Shown: positions 16,245-24,352, counted from the stretch's first letter. The stretch is DNA of 40,067 nt from an uncultured Eubacteriales bacterium (GCA_900544405.1 UQVA01000017.1:1-40067); one strand, 5' to 3'. Translations and numbers: made by a program. The notes: a model not told the origin generated them from the sequence alone.

Positions 16245-16930
16245 GAATTCTGGCAGTTTCCGACGAGGAATACAAGGGCTTCTGGGATTATTATCGGCCC
16301 GGAAAGCTGAAGGATTATGACCTCATTCTGTCCAGCGGGGACCTGCGGGCGGACTATCTGTCCTTTCTCGTGACCATGGCCCGGTGTCCGGTGCTTTACG
16401 TCCATGGTAATCACGACGACGGTTATGCCACCCGGCCCCCGGAGGGCTGCGACTGCATTGACGATGCCCTGGTGGTGGTCAACGGGGTCCGGATTCTGGG
16501 GCTTGGAGGCTGCCGCCAGTATCATCCGGGGGCTTACCAGTACACCGATGCGCAAATGCGCCGGCGCATCCGGAAGCTGCGCTATGCCCTTTGGAAGGCA
16601 GGCGGGGTGGACATTGTGGTGACCCATGCGCCCCCCAGAGGCGTGGGCGACGGGGAGGATCCGGCCCACATCGGCTTTGACGCATTGCTCCCTCTGCTGG
16701 ACAAGTACCATCCCCAATATCTGCTCCACGGCCACATACACCTGCGCTATGGGTCAGACCAGACCCGCATCCGGGAGTACGGGGACACGAAGGTCATCAA
16801 CGTCACGGAAAAATACGTGCTGGAGATCCCCAACCGGGCCCACAAATCGGCCTACCCAGGGGAGGTCCGGTGGATCACCCGCCAGCCGGAAGCGAAATTC
16901 ATTGATATGGAGTATCCGTTAGGACTATGA
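16241..16930 (+). CDS. Metallophosphoesterase (calcineurin-like)
   Basis: A 229-aa soluble protein with the metallophosphoesterase motifs GD (33-34), GNHDD (56-60), TH (127-128) and HGHIH (163-166 region), which coordinate a dinuclear metal centre. The first motif, normally DxH as in SDxH, reads SDEE here (D8, E9, E10), so the usual histidine ligand is replaced by glutamate. This may change metal preference or activity. The start is GTG at 16241, overlapping the previous stop (GTGA). It is coupled to the ParB-BMP gene and to the next gene (ATGA at 16927-16930). It likely hydrolyses a phosphoester or nucleotide; the substrate is unknown. Confidence 0.85.
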   Translation: MRILAVSDEEYKGFWDYYRPGKLKDYDLILSSGDLRADYLSFLVTMARCPVLYVHGNHDDGYATRPPEGCDCIDDALVVVNGVRILGLGGCRQYHPGAYQYTDAQMRRRIRKLRYALWKAGGVDIVVTHAPPRGVGDGEDPAHIGFDALLPLLDKYHPQYLLHGHIHLRYGSDQTRIREYGDTKVINVTEKYVLEIPNRAHKSAYPGEVRWITRQPEAKFIDMEYPLGL

Positions 16931-17595
16931 AAACATCGGAATTTGCAGGATTTTCCCCGGAGACCTTTGATTTTCTCTGGGGCATCCGTCTGAATAATAA
17001 TAAAGAATGGTTTGCCGAGCATAAAAAAGACTATGTGGACCGGCTCTACGAGCCCATGAAGGCCCTGGGCCAGGCGGCGTTCCGGCCCTTTCTGGACCGT
17101 CCCGGCAATCTGCTGAAGGTCAGCCGCATTTACCGGGACGCCCGGATGCACTATCCCGTACCTTACAAGGAAAGTCTGTGGCTGTGTATCCGACAGGACG
17201 TGGAATGGTGGGCGGAAAATCCCTGCCTGTATTTTGAGATTCGCCCGGAGGGGGCTTCCGCCGGGTTCCTGTTCTGGAAGCCGAAAACGGCCATTCTGGA
17301 AGCCTTCCGGCAGGACCTGATCGCAAGACCGGAGGTTTTCCCGAAAATTGCGGAAAAATGCCGGAAAGCCACGGGCCTCCCCCTGACAGCGGAGGTTTAT
17401 AAGCGTCCGAAGCCCTGCCCCATTCCCGAATTGGAGCCGTATTTTGCCTGGAAGGGCGACATTGAATGTACGACCTCCTGGGAGCCGGGGGAGGCGCTGT
17501 TCGACCCGAAACTGGGCGATGAACTGGCGGAGATGTTTGAAAATCTGCTGCCCCTGTACGATTATTTCGGGGCGCTGACAGCAAAAGGAGTGTAA
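16927..17595 (+). CDS. DUF2461 (TIGR02453-like) family protein
   Basis: A 222-aa soluble protein matching the DUF2461 pattern: N-terminal SPETFDFLWGIRLNNNKEWFAEHK, the KVSRIYRDARMHYPVPYKESLW core, and YFEIRPEGASAGFLFWKP. The family is widespread and its biochemical role is not established. The start overlaps the metallophosphoesterase stop (ATGA), so it is in the same operon. Nothing suggests truncation. Its link with the ParB-BMP protein may be functional or merely positional. Confidence 0.8.
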   Translation: MKTSEFAGFSPETFDFLWGIRLNNNKEWFAEHKKDYVDRLYEPMKALGQAAFRPFLDRPGNLLKVSRIYRDARMHYPVPYKESLWLCIRQDVEWWAENPCLYFEIRPEGASAGFLFWKPKTAILEAFRQDLIARPEVFPKIAEKCRKATGLPLTAEVYKRPKPCPIPELEPYFAWKGDIECTTSWEPGEALFDPKLGDELAEMFENLLPLYDYFGALTAKGV

Positions 17596-17598
17596 AAA

Positions 17599-18108
17599 TT
17601 GGCGATTCTCCTGGAAAAACAGGATTTTTCGGATATTTATGATTTACTGGAGTCCAGCTTCCCCCACTCGGAGTTCCGGGAGCGGGAAGCCCAGGCGGCC
17701 CTCTTTGACAAAGCCCCCTACCGGGTCTACGGACTGCGGGAGGGGGAAAAGCTGCTGGCCCTGTGCGCCCTGTGGGAATTGCCGGGCTGGCGGTATCTGG
17801 AGCATCTGGCCGTGGCGCCGGAGGCCCGGAACGGCGGCCTGGGGGGGCGGTTTCTGGACGGCCTGACGGCGGACCAGCCCTGCGTGCTGGAAGTGGAGCT
17901 GCCGGAAACGGACCTGGCCCGGCGGCGCGTCGGCTTTTACCGGCGGCACGGGTTCGCATGGAATGACTATCCATATATGCAGCCCGCCCTGCGGCCCACG
18001 GAATCTCCCATTCCCCTGCGGCTCATGACCCGCAACGCCCCTCTGCCGGAGGAGGAATTCCACCGGCTGAAAAAAGAAATTTACAGAACCGTCTACGGGG
18101 TGGAATAA
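17599..18108 (+). CDS. GNAT-family N-acetyltransferase
   Basis: A 169-aa protein with the acetyl-CoA binding pattern of GNAT enzymes. LEHLAVAPEARNGGLGGRFLD (about 73-93) is motif A with the V-x-x-x-x-R/Q-x-x-G-x-G/A layout, and RRVGFYRRHGFAWND (about 113-127) is motif B. The acyl acceptor is unknown. The start is TTG at 17599, placed 3 bases after the previous stop, with GGAG at 17586-17589. It is last in the operon; repeats begin just after its stop and no T-rich terminator is visible. Confidence 0.85.
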   Translation: MAILLEKQDFSDIYDLLESSFPHSEFREREAQAALFDKAPYRVYGLREGEKLLALCALWELPGWRYLEHLAVAPEARNGGLGGRFLDGLTADQPCVLEVELPETDLARRRVGFYRRHGFAWNDYPYMQPALRPTESPIPLRLMTRNAPLPEEEFHRLKKEIYRTVYGVE

Positions 18109-18496
18109 ATCGGCGCAAAATCCCCCGGCGGGGCGAAAAATAGCCTTCCCCAGGGGGAAGGTGGCTGCCCGTCAGGGCAGACGGATGAGGGGCGGTAGGG
18201 GCTTACAGTTACGCACCGGCCAATGGCTCCCCTGTGTAGGGGGAGCTGTCACACCGTCAGGTGTGACTGAGGGGGTGTACGCTATCGACGTGTAGGAGAC
18301 TATCGAACGACACTCCCCTACGAAATTGCTACCGTACACCCCCTCCGGCCCCTTCGGGGCCACCTCCCCCTACACGCCGGGAGGCTTACGCCTTTCTGTT
18401 TCTGCGTATAGAATTCGTGCGCATCGGGGCATGCCGCTGCCCCTACAGTGCATCGCCGGAAGTTTTCCCCTTTATTTCCCCACCAAGGAGGCCATT
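18109..18496. repeat. Mosaic block of palindromic intergenic repeats
   Basis: A 388-base gap without a gene. In order: a B-type unit (CCTTCCCC/GGGGAAGG hairpin, then CTGCCC-gtca-GGGCAG at 18165-18180 and GGATGAGGGGCGG); a forward A-type unit (18225-18279, CTCCCCT/AGGGGGAG hairpin then TCACACC-gtca-GGTGTGA); a reverse A-type unit (from 18335, stem GGCCCC-ttc-GGGGCC); and a C-type unit (18399-18447, TCTGCGTATAGAATTC followed by a GC-rich palindrome). The forward and reverse A units could form one large inverted repeat. No promoter for the next gene was identified. Confidence 0.8.
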
Positions 18497-19279
18497 ATGG
18501 TCATTTTTTTCGACATTGACGGCACGATCATTGACGATGCCACGCAGGTGATCCCCGCCTCCGCCGCCTCGGCCATCGCCGCTCTGGTCCGCAACGGTCA
18601 TGTGCCCGTTGTCAACACCGGCCGGCCCTTCGGCCACATCGACCCACGGATCCGCTCGCTGCCCTTCCGGGGCTATGTGTGCGCCTGCGGCATGGAGCGC
18701 ATTCTGGATGGCCAGGTCCGTTTCCGGACCCAGCCCGGAGAAGCCCTGCGCCGCTACACCGTTGCATCCGTCCGGGCCTGCCGCATCAACGCCCTTTATG
18801 AGGGTGAAAACGCCGTCCTCACCGACGGACGCTGGTCCCTGTGCCCCGCCGGGGTGAAGGAATGTGCCCGGATGTGGAAAAAAGGCTTCGCCGTCCGGGA
18901 AATTTCCGCCGAGCCCGGGCTGGATTTCATCAAATTCGTCACTCTGGACGCCCCCGGCTGCGACCGGGCGGAGATTCTGCGCCGTCTGTCCCCTTACTAC
19001 ACCTGCATCGACCGGGGCGGCGGCATGATCGAATATGTCCTGAAGGGGTACAGCAAGGCCGCCGGGCTGGCCGCCATGCTCCAGGACCTGGGTGCCAGCC
19101 GGGAGGAGGCCTACGCCATCGGGGACAGCACCAACGACCTGCCCATGTTCGAGGCTGCCGGACACACCGCCGCTCTGGGCGACGGCATGCCGGAATTGCA
19201 GGCGAAAGCCGGGTACATCACCGCACCGGTGCTGGAAAACGGCCTGGAACAGGCGTTAAAACACTGGAAATTGATATGA
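18497..19279 (+). CDS. Cof-type HAD superfamily phosphatase
   Basis: A 260-aa soluble phosphatase of HAD subfamily IIB. Motif I is FFDIDGT, with nucleophile D6 and acid D8. A cap domain occupies the middle (about 85-185), motif III lysine is in LKGYSK, and motif IV is GDSTNDLPMFEAAG around residue 210. Such enzymes dephosphorylate sugar phosphates, flavin or cofactor precursors; the substrate cannot be read here. The ATG at 18497 is preceded by AAGGAGG (18485-18491). A longer in-frame extension would translate repeat sequence and is rejected. It is monocistronic, with a terminator immediately downstream. Confidence 0.92.
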   Translation: MVIFFDIDGTIIDDATQVIPASAASAIAALVRNGHVPVVNTGRPFGHIDPRIRSLPFRGYVCACGMERILDGQVRFRTQPGEALRRYTVASVRACRINALYEGENAVLTDGRWSLCPAGVKECARMWKKGFAVREISAEPGLDFIKFVTLDAPGCDRAEILRRLSPYYTCIDRGGGMIEYVLKGYSKAAGLAAMLQDLGASREEAYAIGDSTNDLPMFEAAGHTAALGDGMPELQAKAGYITAPVLENGLEQALKHWKLI

Positions 19280-19282
19280 AAA

Positions 19283-19313
19283 ACCCGGGACGAAAACCGT
19301 CCCGGGTCTTTTT
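19283..19313. terminator. Bidirectional intrinsic terminator between HAD gene and bioY
   Basis: The 10-bp perfect stem ACCCGGGACG / CGTCCCGGGT (19283-19292 and 19298-19307) is followed by CTTTTTT on the plus strand and preceded by GAAAA, a T-run on the minus strand. It serves both convergent genes. Confidence 0.88.
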
Positions 19314-19855
19314 TACGCTTTGACCGCCTTGGCCACTCTGGGTGCAAGCACCAGGGCCAGGGCCATTTTGATGGCGTCGGCGGGCAGGTAGGGGATGACG
19401 CACTTCATCAGCAGGGCCCACACGCCGATGGACTTGCCGTTGCGGAAGTACACCGTCAGGAACCAGCCGGAGCCGAAGGCGTAGCAGACCACCAGGCCCA
19501 GCACCAGGGCCAGGATTTTCACCCACAGCTTCCGGCCCAGCAGGCCGGTCACGAGCCAGTACACCAGACCCGTAAACAGGAAGCCCAGGATGTAGCCGCC
19601 GGTGACGCCCAGCAGCGCGTCAATACCGCCCCGGAAGCCGGTAAACACCGGCAGGCCCACAGCGCCCAGCAGGATGTAAACGAGAATTGCTAAAGTTCCC
19701 CGGGCGCCGCCCAGCACCAGCAGGGCAAAGAACACGCCGAAGGTTTGCAGGGTGTAGGCGATCTCCAGCACCGGGAAGGAGATCCAGGCGCACACCGCCA
19801 GCAGCGCCGCCATCAGGGCGCAAAGGACAAGATCACGAACCGTCAGTTTTTTCAT
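19313..19855 (-). CDS. bioY: BioY, biotin-specific S component of an ECF transporter
   Basis: A 180-aa membrane protein with about six hydrophobic helices. It captures biotin for an energy-coupling-factor transporter, whose EcfA/EcfT module is not in this window. Family features are the IAYTLQTFGVF segment (32-42), GLPVF (67-71) and the GGIDALLGVTGGYILGF loop (76-92). The ATG at 19855 has GAGAGGAA upstream. It is monocistronic, driven by a strong promoter overlapping a BirA-like site. No biotin synthesis genes are adjacent, so salvage is its likely role. Confidence 0.93.
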   Translation of the reverse strand: MKKLTVRDLVLCALMAALLAVCAWISFPVLEIAYTLQTFGVFFALLVLGGARGTLAILVYILLGAVGLPVFTGFRGGIDALLGVTGGYILGFLFTGLVYWLVTGLLGRKLWVKILALVLGLVVCYAFGSGWFLTVYFRNGKSIGVWALLMKCVIPYLPADAIKMALALVLAPRVAKAVKA

Positions 19856-19882
19856 GGATGATATTCCTCTCTTTCCGGGGAA

Positions 19883-19911
19883 AGGATACCATAGGAGGAA
19901 GGAATTGTCAA
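19883..19911 (-). promoter_or_regulatory. Promoter of bioY
   Basis: On the minus strand consensus TTGACA (19911-19906), a 17-bp spacer and TATCCT (19888-19883). The -35 lies in one half of the BirA-like palindrome at 19905-19936. Confidence 0.8.
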
Positions 19912-19936
19912 CTGTTATTTTTAGAATGGTTTACGA
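19905..19936. promoter_or_regulatory. Candidate BirA operator upstream of bioY
   Basis: The half-sites TTGTCAACT (19905-19913) and GGTTTACGA (19928-19936) are separated by 14 bp. They resemble the BirA pattern TTGTAAACC-N14/15-GGTTTACAA, with about two mismatches in one half and one in the other. Overlap with the -35 hexamer fits biotin-dependent repression by BirA. The site call is by eye. Confidence 0.55.
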
Positions 19937-20280
19937 TTAAGGAATCCCCTCCCGCCGGACCTTGCAAGGGCGGGAGGCACAAACGGTGAGGCGTAAGGCT
20001 CCCCTGTGCAGGGGGAGCTGCCGCAACATCTGTTGCGACTGAGGGGGTGTAATCTTCGACTTCTCGAAAATCTGATGGAGATGCAAAATTAGCCTTCCCC
20101 TGCTTGCAGGGACCCAGTCCTTCCGAGGGGGCCTTCCCCTGGGGGAAGGCTTATCCTCAGAAGGGTCGGCACTCTTCTACTCCGTCCAACCGTACACCCC
20201 TCAGTCACGGCGCTGACGTGACTGCTCCCCCTGCACAGGGGAGCCATTGCCTCGCCGGGAGATTCCTTTCCAGGTGGGCT
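19937..20280. repeat. Mosaic block of palindromic intergenic repeats
   Basis: Part of a 508-base gap between bioY and the second transporter. It holds a forward A-type unit (19997-20051, variable stem CGCAACA-tc-TGTTGCG at 20022-20037), B-like CCTTCCCC/GGGGAAGG palindromes (about 20090-20150), and a reverse A-type unit (20192-20245, stem AGTCACG/CGTGACT at 20203-20223). No gene is supported. Confidence 0.8.
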
Positions 20281-20289
20281 TTCGGTCCG

Positions 20290-20324
20290 AAAAAAATCTC
20301 TGCCCGGAGGGGATCCGGGCAGAG
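20290..20324 (-). terminator. Intrinsic terminator of the second transporter operon
   Basis: The 10-bp stem CTCTGCCCGG / CCGGGCAGAG (20298-20307 and 20315-20324, 7-base loop) is followed on the minus strand by A then seven T residues (20296-20290). It lies 40 bases after the last permease stop. Confidence 0.88.
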
Positions 20325-20363
20325 GGGAGAGAACCAGATATTCTTTTGCTTCTCCGAAAAACC

Positions 20364-21311
20364 TCACCGTTTCCCCTGGTCGTAGGGGATGCCCTCGGCT
20401 TTGGGGGCGCGGGATTTCTTGGAGGTGAAGGCCAGGACCACCATGGAGGCGATGAATGGCATCATGTTATAAATTTCTTTCGGCCAGCCCAGAGCTTTCA
20501 GCGCCGGGATGGAGTCGAAAATGTTTGCCATGGCCCGGAACACGGCGAAGAACAGCGATGCGCCCGCAATGTTCAGGGGCTTCCACTGACCGAAGATCAT
20601 CACGGCCAAGGCCAGGAAGCCCATGCCCGCCACGCCGGTCTCAAAGTTCCAGTCGCCCACGGCGGGAACGATGTAGGCCATGCCGCCGATGCCGCCCAGG
20701 GCCCCGGACATCAGCACACCAGCCCAACGCATTTTATACACGTTGATGCCCACGCTGTCCGCCGCCTGGGGATGCTCGCCGCAGGACATGAGCCGCATTC
20801 CGAAGCGGGTCTTGTACAGGATGAACCAGGCAACGGCCAGAGCCGCCACGGACACCACAATGAACCAGTTCACGGTCAGGGGACCGATGTTGAAGGTGTA
20901 GTTCACGTTGTTCAGGTGCTGGTTCACGCTGGAGGAATAGGAGATCTTGGAAGAATCCGTGCCGTTGACCCGCTTGGCCACCACCACGGCCAACGCCGCC
21001 GCCAGCAGGTTCAATGCCGTACCGCCGATGGTCTGGTCCGCTTTCAGGTTGATGGCCGAGAAAGCCAGCAGGGAGGAATAAACGGCACCCGCCAGGGCCG
21101 AAGCCCCGATGGTGAGGAGGAGGGCCAGGGCGATGGGGACCCCTGCGGCGTTCATAATGTTGATCATCACGACACCGATCAGGCCGCCGACCACCATGAT
21201 GCCCTCCAGGGCGATGTTAATGACACCGGAGCGCTCGGAGAACATTCCGCCCAGCGCCACCAGCATCAGCACACTGGCATAAAGCAGCGTATATTTCAGA
21301 AGCAGCCACAT
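20364..21311 (-). CDS. BMP-type ABC transporter permease (second system), subunit 2
   Basis: A 315-aa membrane protein with about eight to ten hydrophobic segments, homologous in layout to the permease at 6172-7071. Family segments are GGMFSERSGVINIALEGIMVVGG near the N-terminus, QTIGGTALNLLAAALAV, and FGMRLMSCGEHPQAADSVGINVYKMRWAGVLMSGALGG as coupling loop. The HPQAADSVGI and GGMAY wording is typical of the nucleoside (NupQ-like) subgroup. It overlaps the upstream permease by one base (TAATG at 21309-21313). It is the last gene of the operon, just before an intrinsic terminator. Confidence 0.9.
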   Translation of the reverse strand: MWLLLKYTLLYASVLMLVALGGMFSERSGVINIALEGIMVVGGLIGVVMINIMNAAGVPIALALLLTIGASALAGAVYSSLLAFSAINLKADQTIGGTALNLLAAALAVVVAKRVNGTDSSKISYSSSVNQHLNNVNYTFNIGPLTVNWFIVVSVAALAVAWFILYKTRFGMRLMSCGEHPQAADSVGINVYKMRWAGVLMSGALGGIGGMAYIVPAVGDWNFETGVAGMGFLALAVMIFGQWKPLNIAGASLFFAVFRAMANIFDSIPALKALGWPKEIYNMMPFIASMVVLAFTSKKSRAPKAEGIPYDQGKR

Positions 21312-22531
21312 TACGCCTCAGCCTCCTTTCCCGATTCCGCCGGTTTCTGCTTTTTTCCGCTGAAGAAGGTCTTGAGAATACCGCTCTTGAACAGCAGGGC
21401 AAAGGCGCACAGGTAAATGACCACGCCGGAGATGATGTCCGCCACCTCGCTGGGGAACAGACTGGCGTTCATATAGCTGCCGCCCACGGTGATATGGGCC
21501 ACAAAAATGGCCGAGAAGATACAGCCGATGGGGTTGGACGAGGCCAGCAGGGCCACGGAAATGCCGTTGAAGCCCGCCGCAGGCAGGTTGGTGGACACCA
21601 GCGGCTCCCACTCCTTGCTGCCGGACAGATAGAACAGTCCTGCGCCCAGGCCCGCCAGCGCACCGGCGATGGTCATGGACAGGACGATGTTCCGCTTGTC
21701 GGCAATACCCGCATATTCGGCTGCGTTCTTATTGAGGCCGCAGGCCCGCAGCTCGTAGCCGAACACGGTCTTGTTCACCACGACCCACACCAGAACGGCC
21801 ACGGCAATGGCGATGAAAATGCCAATTGTCGGAGCGAACATGGGTCCGAAGTAGGTCTTGCCCTCCCCGGTGGGGATGTTGAAGGTGGGCAGCACGGAGC
21901 CGGGGGACACCTGCTTCAGAACATAGGTCTTGGTGGTGTTGGTGTTGTACATGACGCCGGTGCCGCCCTGGTACATGAGGGTGTTCACGGCGTACAGGCC
22001 GATCCAGTTGAACATGATGGAGGTAATGACCTCGTTCACGTTCAGATAAGCCTTGAAGATGCCGGGGACGGCCCCCCACAGAGCGCCGCCCAGCATGGAG
22101 GCGATCAGGCAGGCCCACCAGGGCATTTTCAGCACGATGGCAGAATACAGGGCGAAGAAAGCACCCACGGTGTACTGGCCCGCAGCGCCGATGTTAAAGA
22201 GGCCGGTCTTGAAGGCGAAGGCCACGGACAGGCCGGTCATGATCAGGGGAGCCGCCTGGATGATCTCCATACGGACGCCCATGCCCAAGGTATTGGCGGT
22301 CTTGAAGAAGCCGCCCTGGAGAATGGCCTTGAAGCCCTTTTCCCAGGTGGTTTTCAGCAGTTCGCCGAAGGTCATGGCGCTGCCGCCCTGTGCGGCGGTG
22401 ATGGCACCCAGAATGAGCAATGCGATATAGCCCACCACCAGGCCCAGCACGATGCACTCCAGAGAGGCCAGCAGGGTGGCGAAGCCGCTGACGGTGTTGC
22501 CGCTCAGACGGGCCGGTTTCTTTTTACCCAT
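21311..22531 (-). CDS. BMP-type ABC transporter permease (second system), subunit 1
   Basis: A 406-aa membrane protein, longer than the equivalent at 7071-8141. The extra length is mainly an inserted stretch of about 50 residues (about 215-265: YQGGTGVMYNTNTTKTYVLK and following) predicted outside the membrane core. The pattern FKTGLFNIGAAGQYTVGAF, NVNEVITSIMFNWIGLY and FGYELRACGLNKNAAEYAGI is diagnostic of the NupP-like permease. The ATG at 22531 follows GGAGG inside the 5-base gap region after the ATPase gene. It partners with the 315-aa permease. Confidence 0.9.
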   Translation of the reverse strand: MGKKKPARLSGNTVSGFATLLASLECIVLGLVVGYIALLILGAITAAQGGSAMTFGELLKTTWEKGFKAILQGGFFKTANTLGMGVRMEIIQAAPLIMTGLSVAFAFKTGLFNIGAAGQYTVGAFFALYSAIVLKMPWWACLIASMLGGALWGAVPGIFKAYLNVNEVITSIMFNWIGLYAVNTLMYQGGTGVMYNTNTTKTYVLKQVSPGSVLPTFNIPTGEGKTYFGPMFAPTIGIFIAIAVAVLVWVVVNKTVFGYELRACGLNKNAAEYAGIADKRNIVLSMTIAGALAGLGAGLFYLSGSKEWEPLVSTNLPAAGFNGISVALLASSNPIGCIFSAIFVAHITVGGSYMNASLFPSEVADIISGVVIYLCAFALLFKSGILKTFFSGKKQKPAESGKEAEA

Positions 22532-22536
22532 AGCGA

Positions 22537-24063
22537 TCAGTCCTCCTTCCGCTTTGCGCCCGCCATGTACAGGCCCAGGGTCTGCACGTCGGTGGTTTTC
22601 GGGTCGAATTCTCCCACGATCTCGCCCTCATACATGACGGCGATGCGGTCGGAAAGATTCATAACCTCGTCCAGCTCCAGCGACACCAGCAGCACCGCTT
22701 TTCCGGCGTCCCGCTGGGCGATGAGCTGCTTGTGGATGTACTCGATGGCGCCCACATCCAGACCACGGGTGGGCTGCACAGCCACCAGCAATTCCGGAGC
22801 CTTGTCCAGCTCCCGGGCGATAATGGCTTTCTGCTGGTTGCCGCCGGACATACTCCGGGCCATGGTGCTCGCACCCTGGCCGGAACGAACGTCGTACTGC
22901 TCAATGAGCCGGTCTGCGTAGGTCCGCACGGCACGGGAGCGGATGAAGCCGCCGTGCTGAAACTCCAGGTCCCAGTAGCGCTGAAGCACCAGGTTGTTTT
23001 CCAGAGAGTAGTCCAGCACCAGACCGTGCTTGTGCCGGTCCTCGGGGATGTGGCTCATGCCCATGCGGCTGCGCTTGCGGACCGGGGCTTTGGTGATTTC
23101 TTTTCCGCAGAGGGTCACGGTGCCGCTGCTGGGCTTTTCCAGTCCCGTCACAGCGTACACCAGTTCCGTCTGGCCGTTGCCTTCGATACCGGCCAGGCAA
23201 AGAATCTCGCCTGCCCGGACCTGGAAGGAAACGTTCTTCACGGCATCGTTTTTATGGGCCTTGGAGGGGACGGTCAGATTCTTCACGTCCAGAATGACCT
23301 CCCCGGGTTCCTTGGGCTGCTTGTGGGTCACAAGCTCCACGTCCCGGCCCACCATCAGCCTCGACATTTCCTCCACGCTGGTGGTAGCCACGTCCACGGT
23401 GCCCATGTACTTGCCCTTCCGCAGGACGCTGCACCGGTCCGCCACGGCCTTGATCTCCGCCAGCTTGTGGGTGATAAACAGGATGGACTTGCCTTCTTTC
23501 TTGAAGCCGCGCATGATGTCCATCAGCTCGTCGATCTCCTGGGGGGTCAGCACGGCGGTAGGTTCATCGAAGATCAGGACCTCGTTGTCCCGGTAAAGCA
23601 TTTTCAGAATTTCCACACGCTGCTGCATGCCCACGGAAATATCCTCGATCCTGGCGTCGGGGTCCACCTTCAGGCCGTACTTTTCGGACAACTCCACCAC
23701 CCGCTTCCGGGCGGCCTTCCGGTCCACCACACAGCCGTGCATGGGCTCGGCACCGAGAATGATATTGTCCAGCACGGTGAAGCATTCCACCAGCTTGAAG
23801 TGCTGATGGACCATGCCGATGTGCAGGGCCGTGGCGTCATTGGGGTTGCGGATCTGGACTTCCTTGCCGTCCTTTTTGATGATGCCCTGCTCCGGCTGGT
23901 ATAGGCCGAAGAGAACGCTCATCAGGGTGGACTTGCCTGCGCCGTTTTCGCCCAGCAGGGCGTGAATTTCTCCACGGCGGAGCTGCAGCGTCACGTCGTC
24001 GTTGGCCTTGATGCCGGGGAATTCCTTGGTGATGTGCAGCATTTCAATGACAAAATCTTCCAT
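22537..24063 (-). CDS. BMP-type ABC transporter ATP-binding protein (second system)
   Basis: A 508-aa tandem NBD protein paralogous to the one at 8138-9658. The first NBD has GENGAGKST, ISVGMQQR and LIFDEPTAVLTPQE. The second has the degenerate loop GIEGNGQTE, SMSGGNQQK and VAVQPTRGLDVGA. Both deviations in the second half are normal for RbsA/NupO proteins. It starts with ATG at 24063 behind a promoter at 24105-24133, so it is first in the operon. No BMP lipoprotein gene lies next to it; the binding protein must be encoded elsewhere or shared with the first system. Confidence 0.92.
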   Translation of the reverse strand: MEDFVIEMLHITKEFPGIKANDDVTLQLRRGEIHALLGENGAGKSTLMSVLFGLYQPEQGIIKKDGKEVQIRNPNDATALHIGMVHQHFKLVECFTVLDNIILGAEPMHGCVVDRKAARKRVVELSEKYGLKVDPDARIEDISVGMQQRVEILKMLYRDNEVLIFDEPTAVLTPQEIDELMDIMRGFKKEGKSILFITHKLAEIKAVADRCSVLRKGKYMGTVDVATTSVEEMSRLMVGRDVELVTHKQPKEPGEVILDVKNLTVPSKAHKNDAVKNVSFQVRAGEILCLAGIEGNGQTELVYAVTGLEKPSSGTVTLCGKEITKAPVRKRSRMGMSHIPEDRHKHGLVLDYSLENNLVLQRYWDLEFQHGGFIRSRAVRTYADRLIEQYDVRSGQGASTMARSMSGGNQQKAIIARELDKAPELLVAVQPTRGLDVGAIEYIHKQLIAQRDAGKAVLLVSLELDEVMNLSDRIAVMYEGEIVGEFDPKTTDVQTLGLYMAGAKRKED

Positions 24064-24104
24064 GTAGTCACTCCCTTGATAAAGAGGATAGGATTCTGCT
24101 TACC

Positions 24105-24133
24105 ATTATAACGGAAACATCCGAAAAATACAA
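24105..24133 (-). promoter_or_regulatory. Promoter of the second transporter operon
   Basis: On the minus strand TTGTAT (24133-24128), a 17-bp spacer and a consensus TATAAT (24110-24105). The leader is about 35 bases, too short for a riboswitch. Confidence 0.75.
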
Positions 24134-24251
24134 CAGCATATCGTGCAATTTTGTCAGCTTTTTTGGCTGCGTTGCATAAGTGTTCCATTTTAAGCGATTC
24201 TTTATGTGATTTTCAAGTTCAAAAGATGCGGGAACCCGATACTGTTGCGTT

Positions 24252-24281
24252 AAGGCTCCCCTGTGTAAGGGGAGCCTTTTT
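24252..24281 (+). terminator. Terminator-like hairpin derived from an A-type repeat
   Basis: The 10-bp stem AAGGCTCCCC / GGGGAGCCTT is followed by TTT. Its sequence matches the first hairpin of the A-type intergenic repeat. No plus-strand gene precedes it, so whether it works as a terminator is uncertain. Confidence 0.5.
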
Positions 24282-24307
24282 CGCTTCATCGGGGGATCAT
24301 GCGAAAT

Positions 24308-24333
24308 CCGCCCCATGCAAAAGCATGGGGCGG
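24308..24333 (-). terminator. Hairpin terminator after hflC
   Basis: A perfect 11-bp stem CCGCCCCATGC / GCATGGGGCGG with a 4-base loop lies 20 bases after the hflC stop. The following T-run on the minus strand is short (ATTTC). Confidence 0.65.
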
Positions 24334-24352
24334 GTCGTATTTTACTTGGCGC

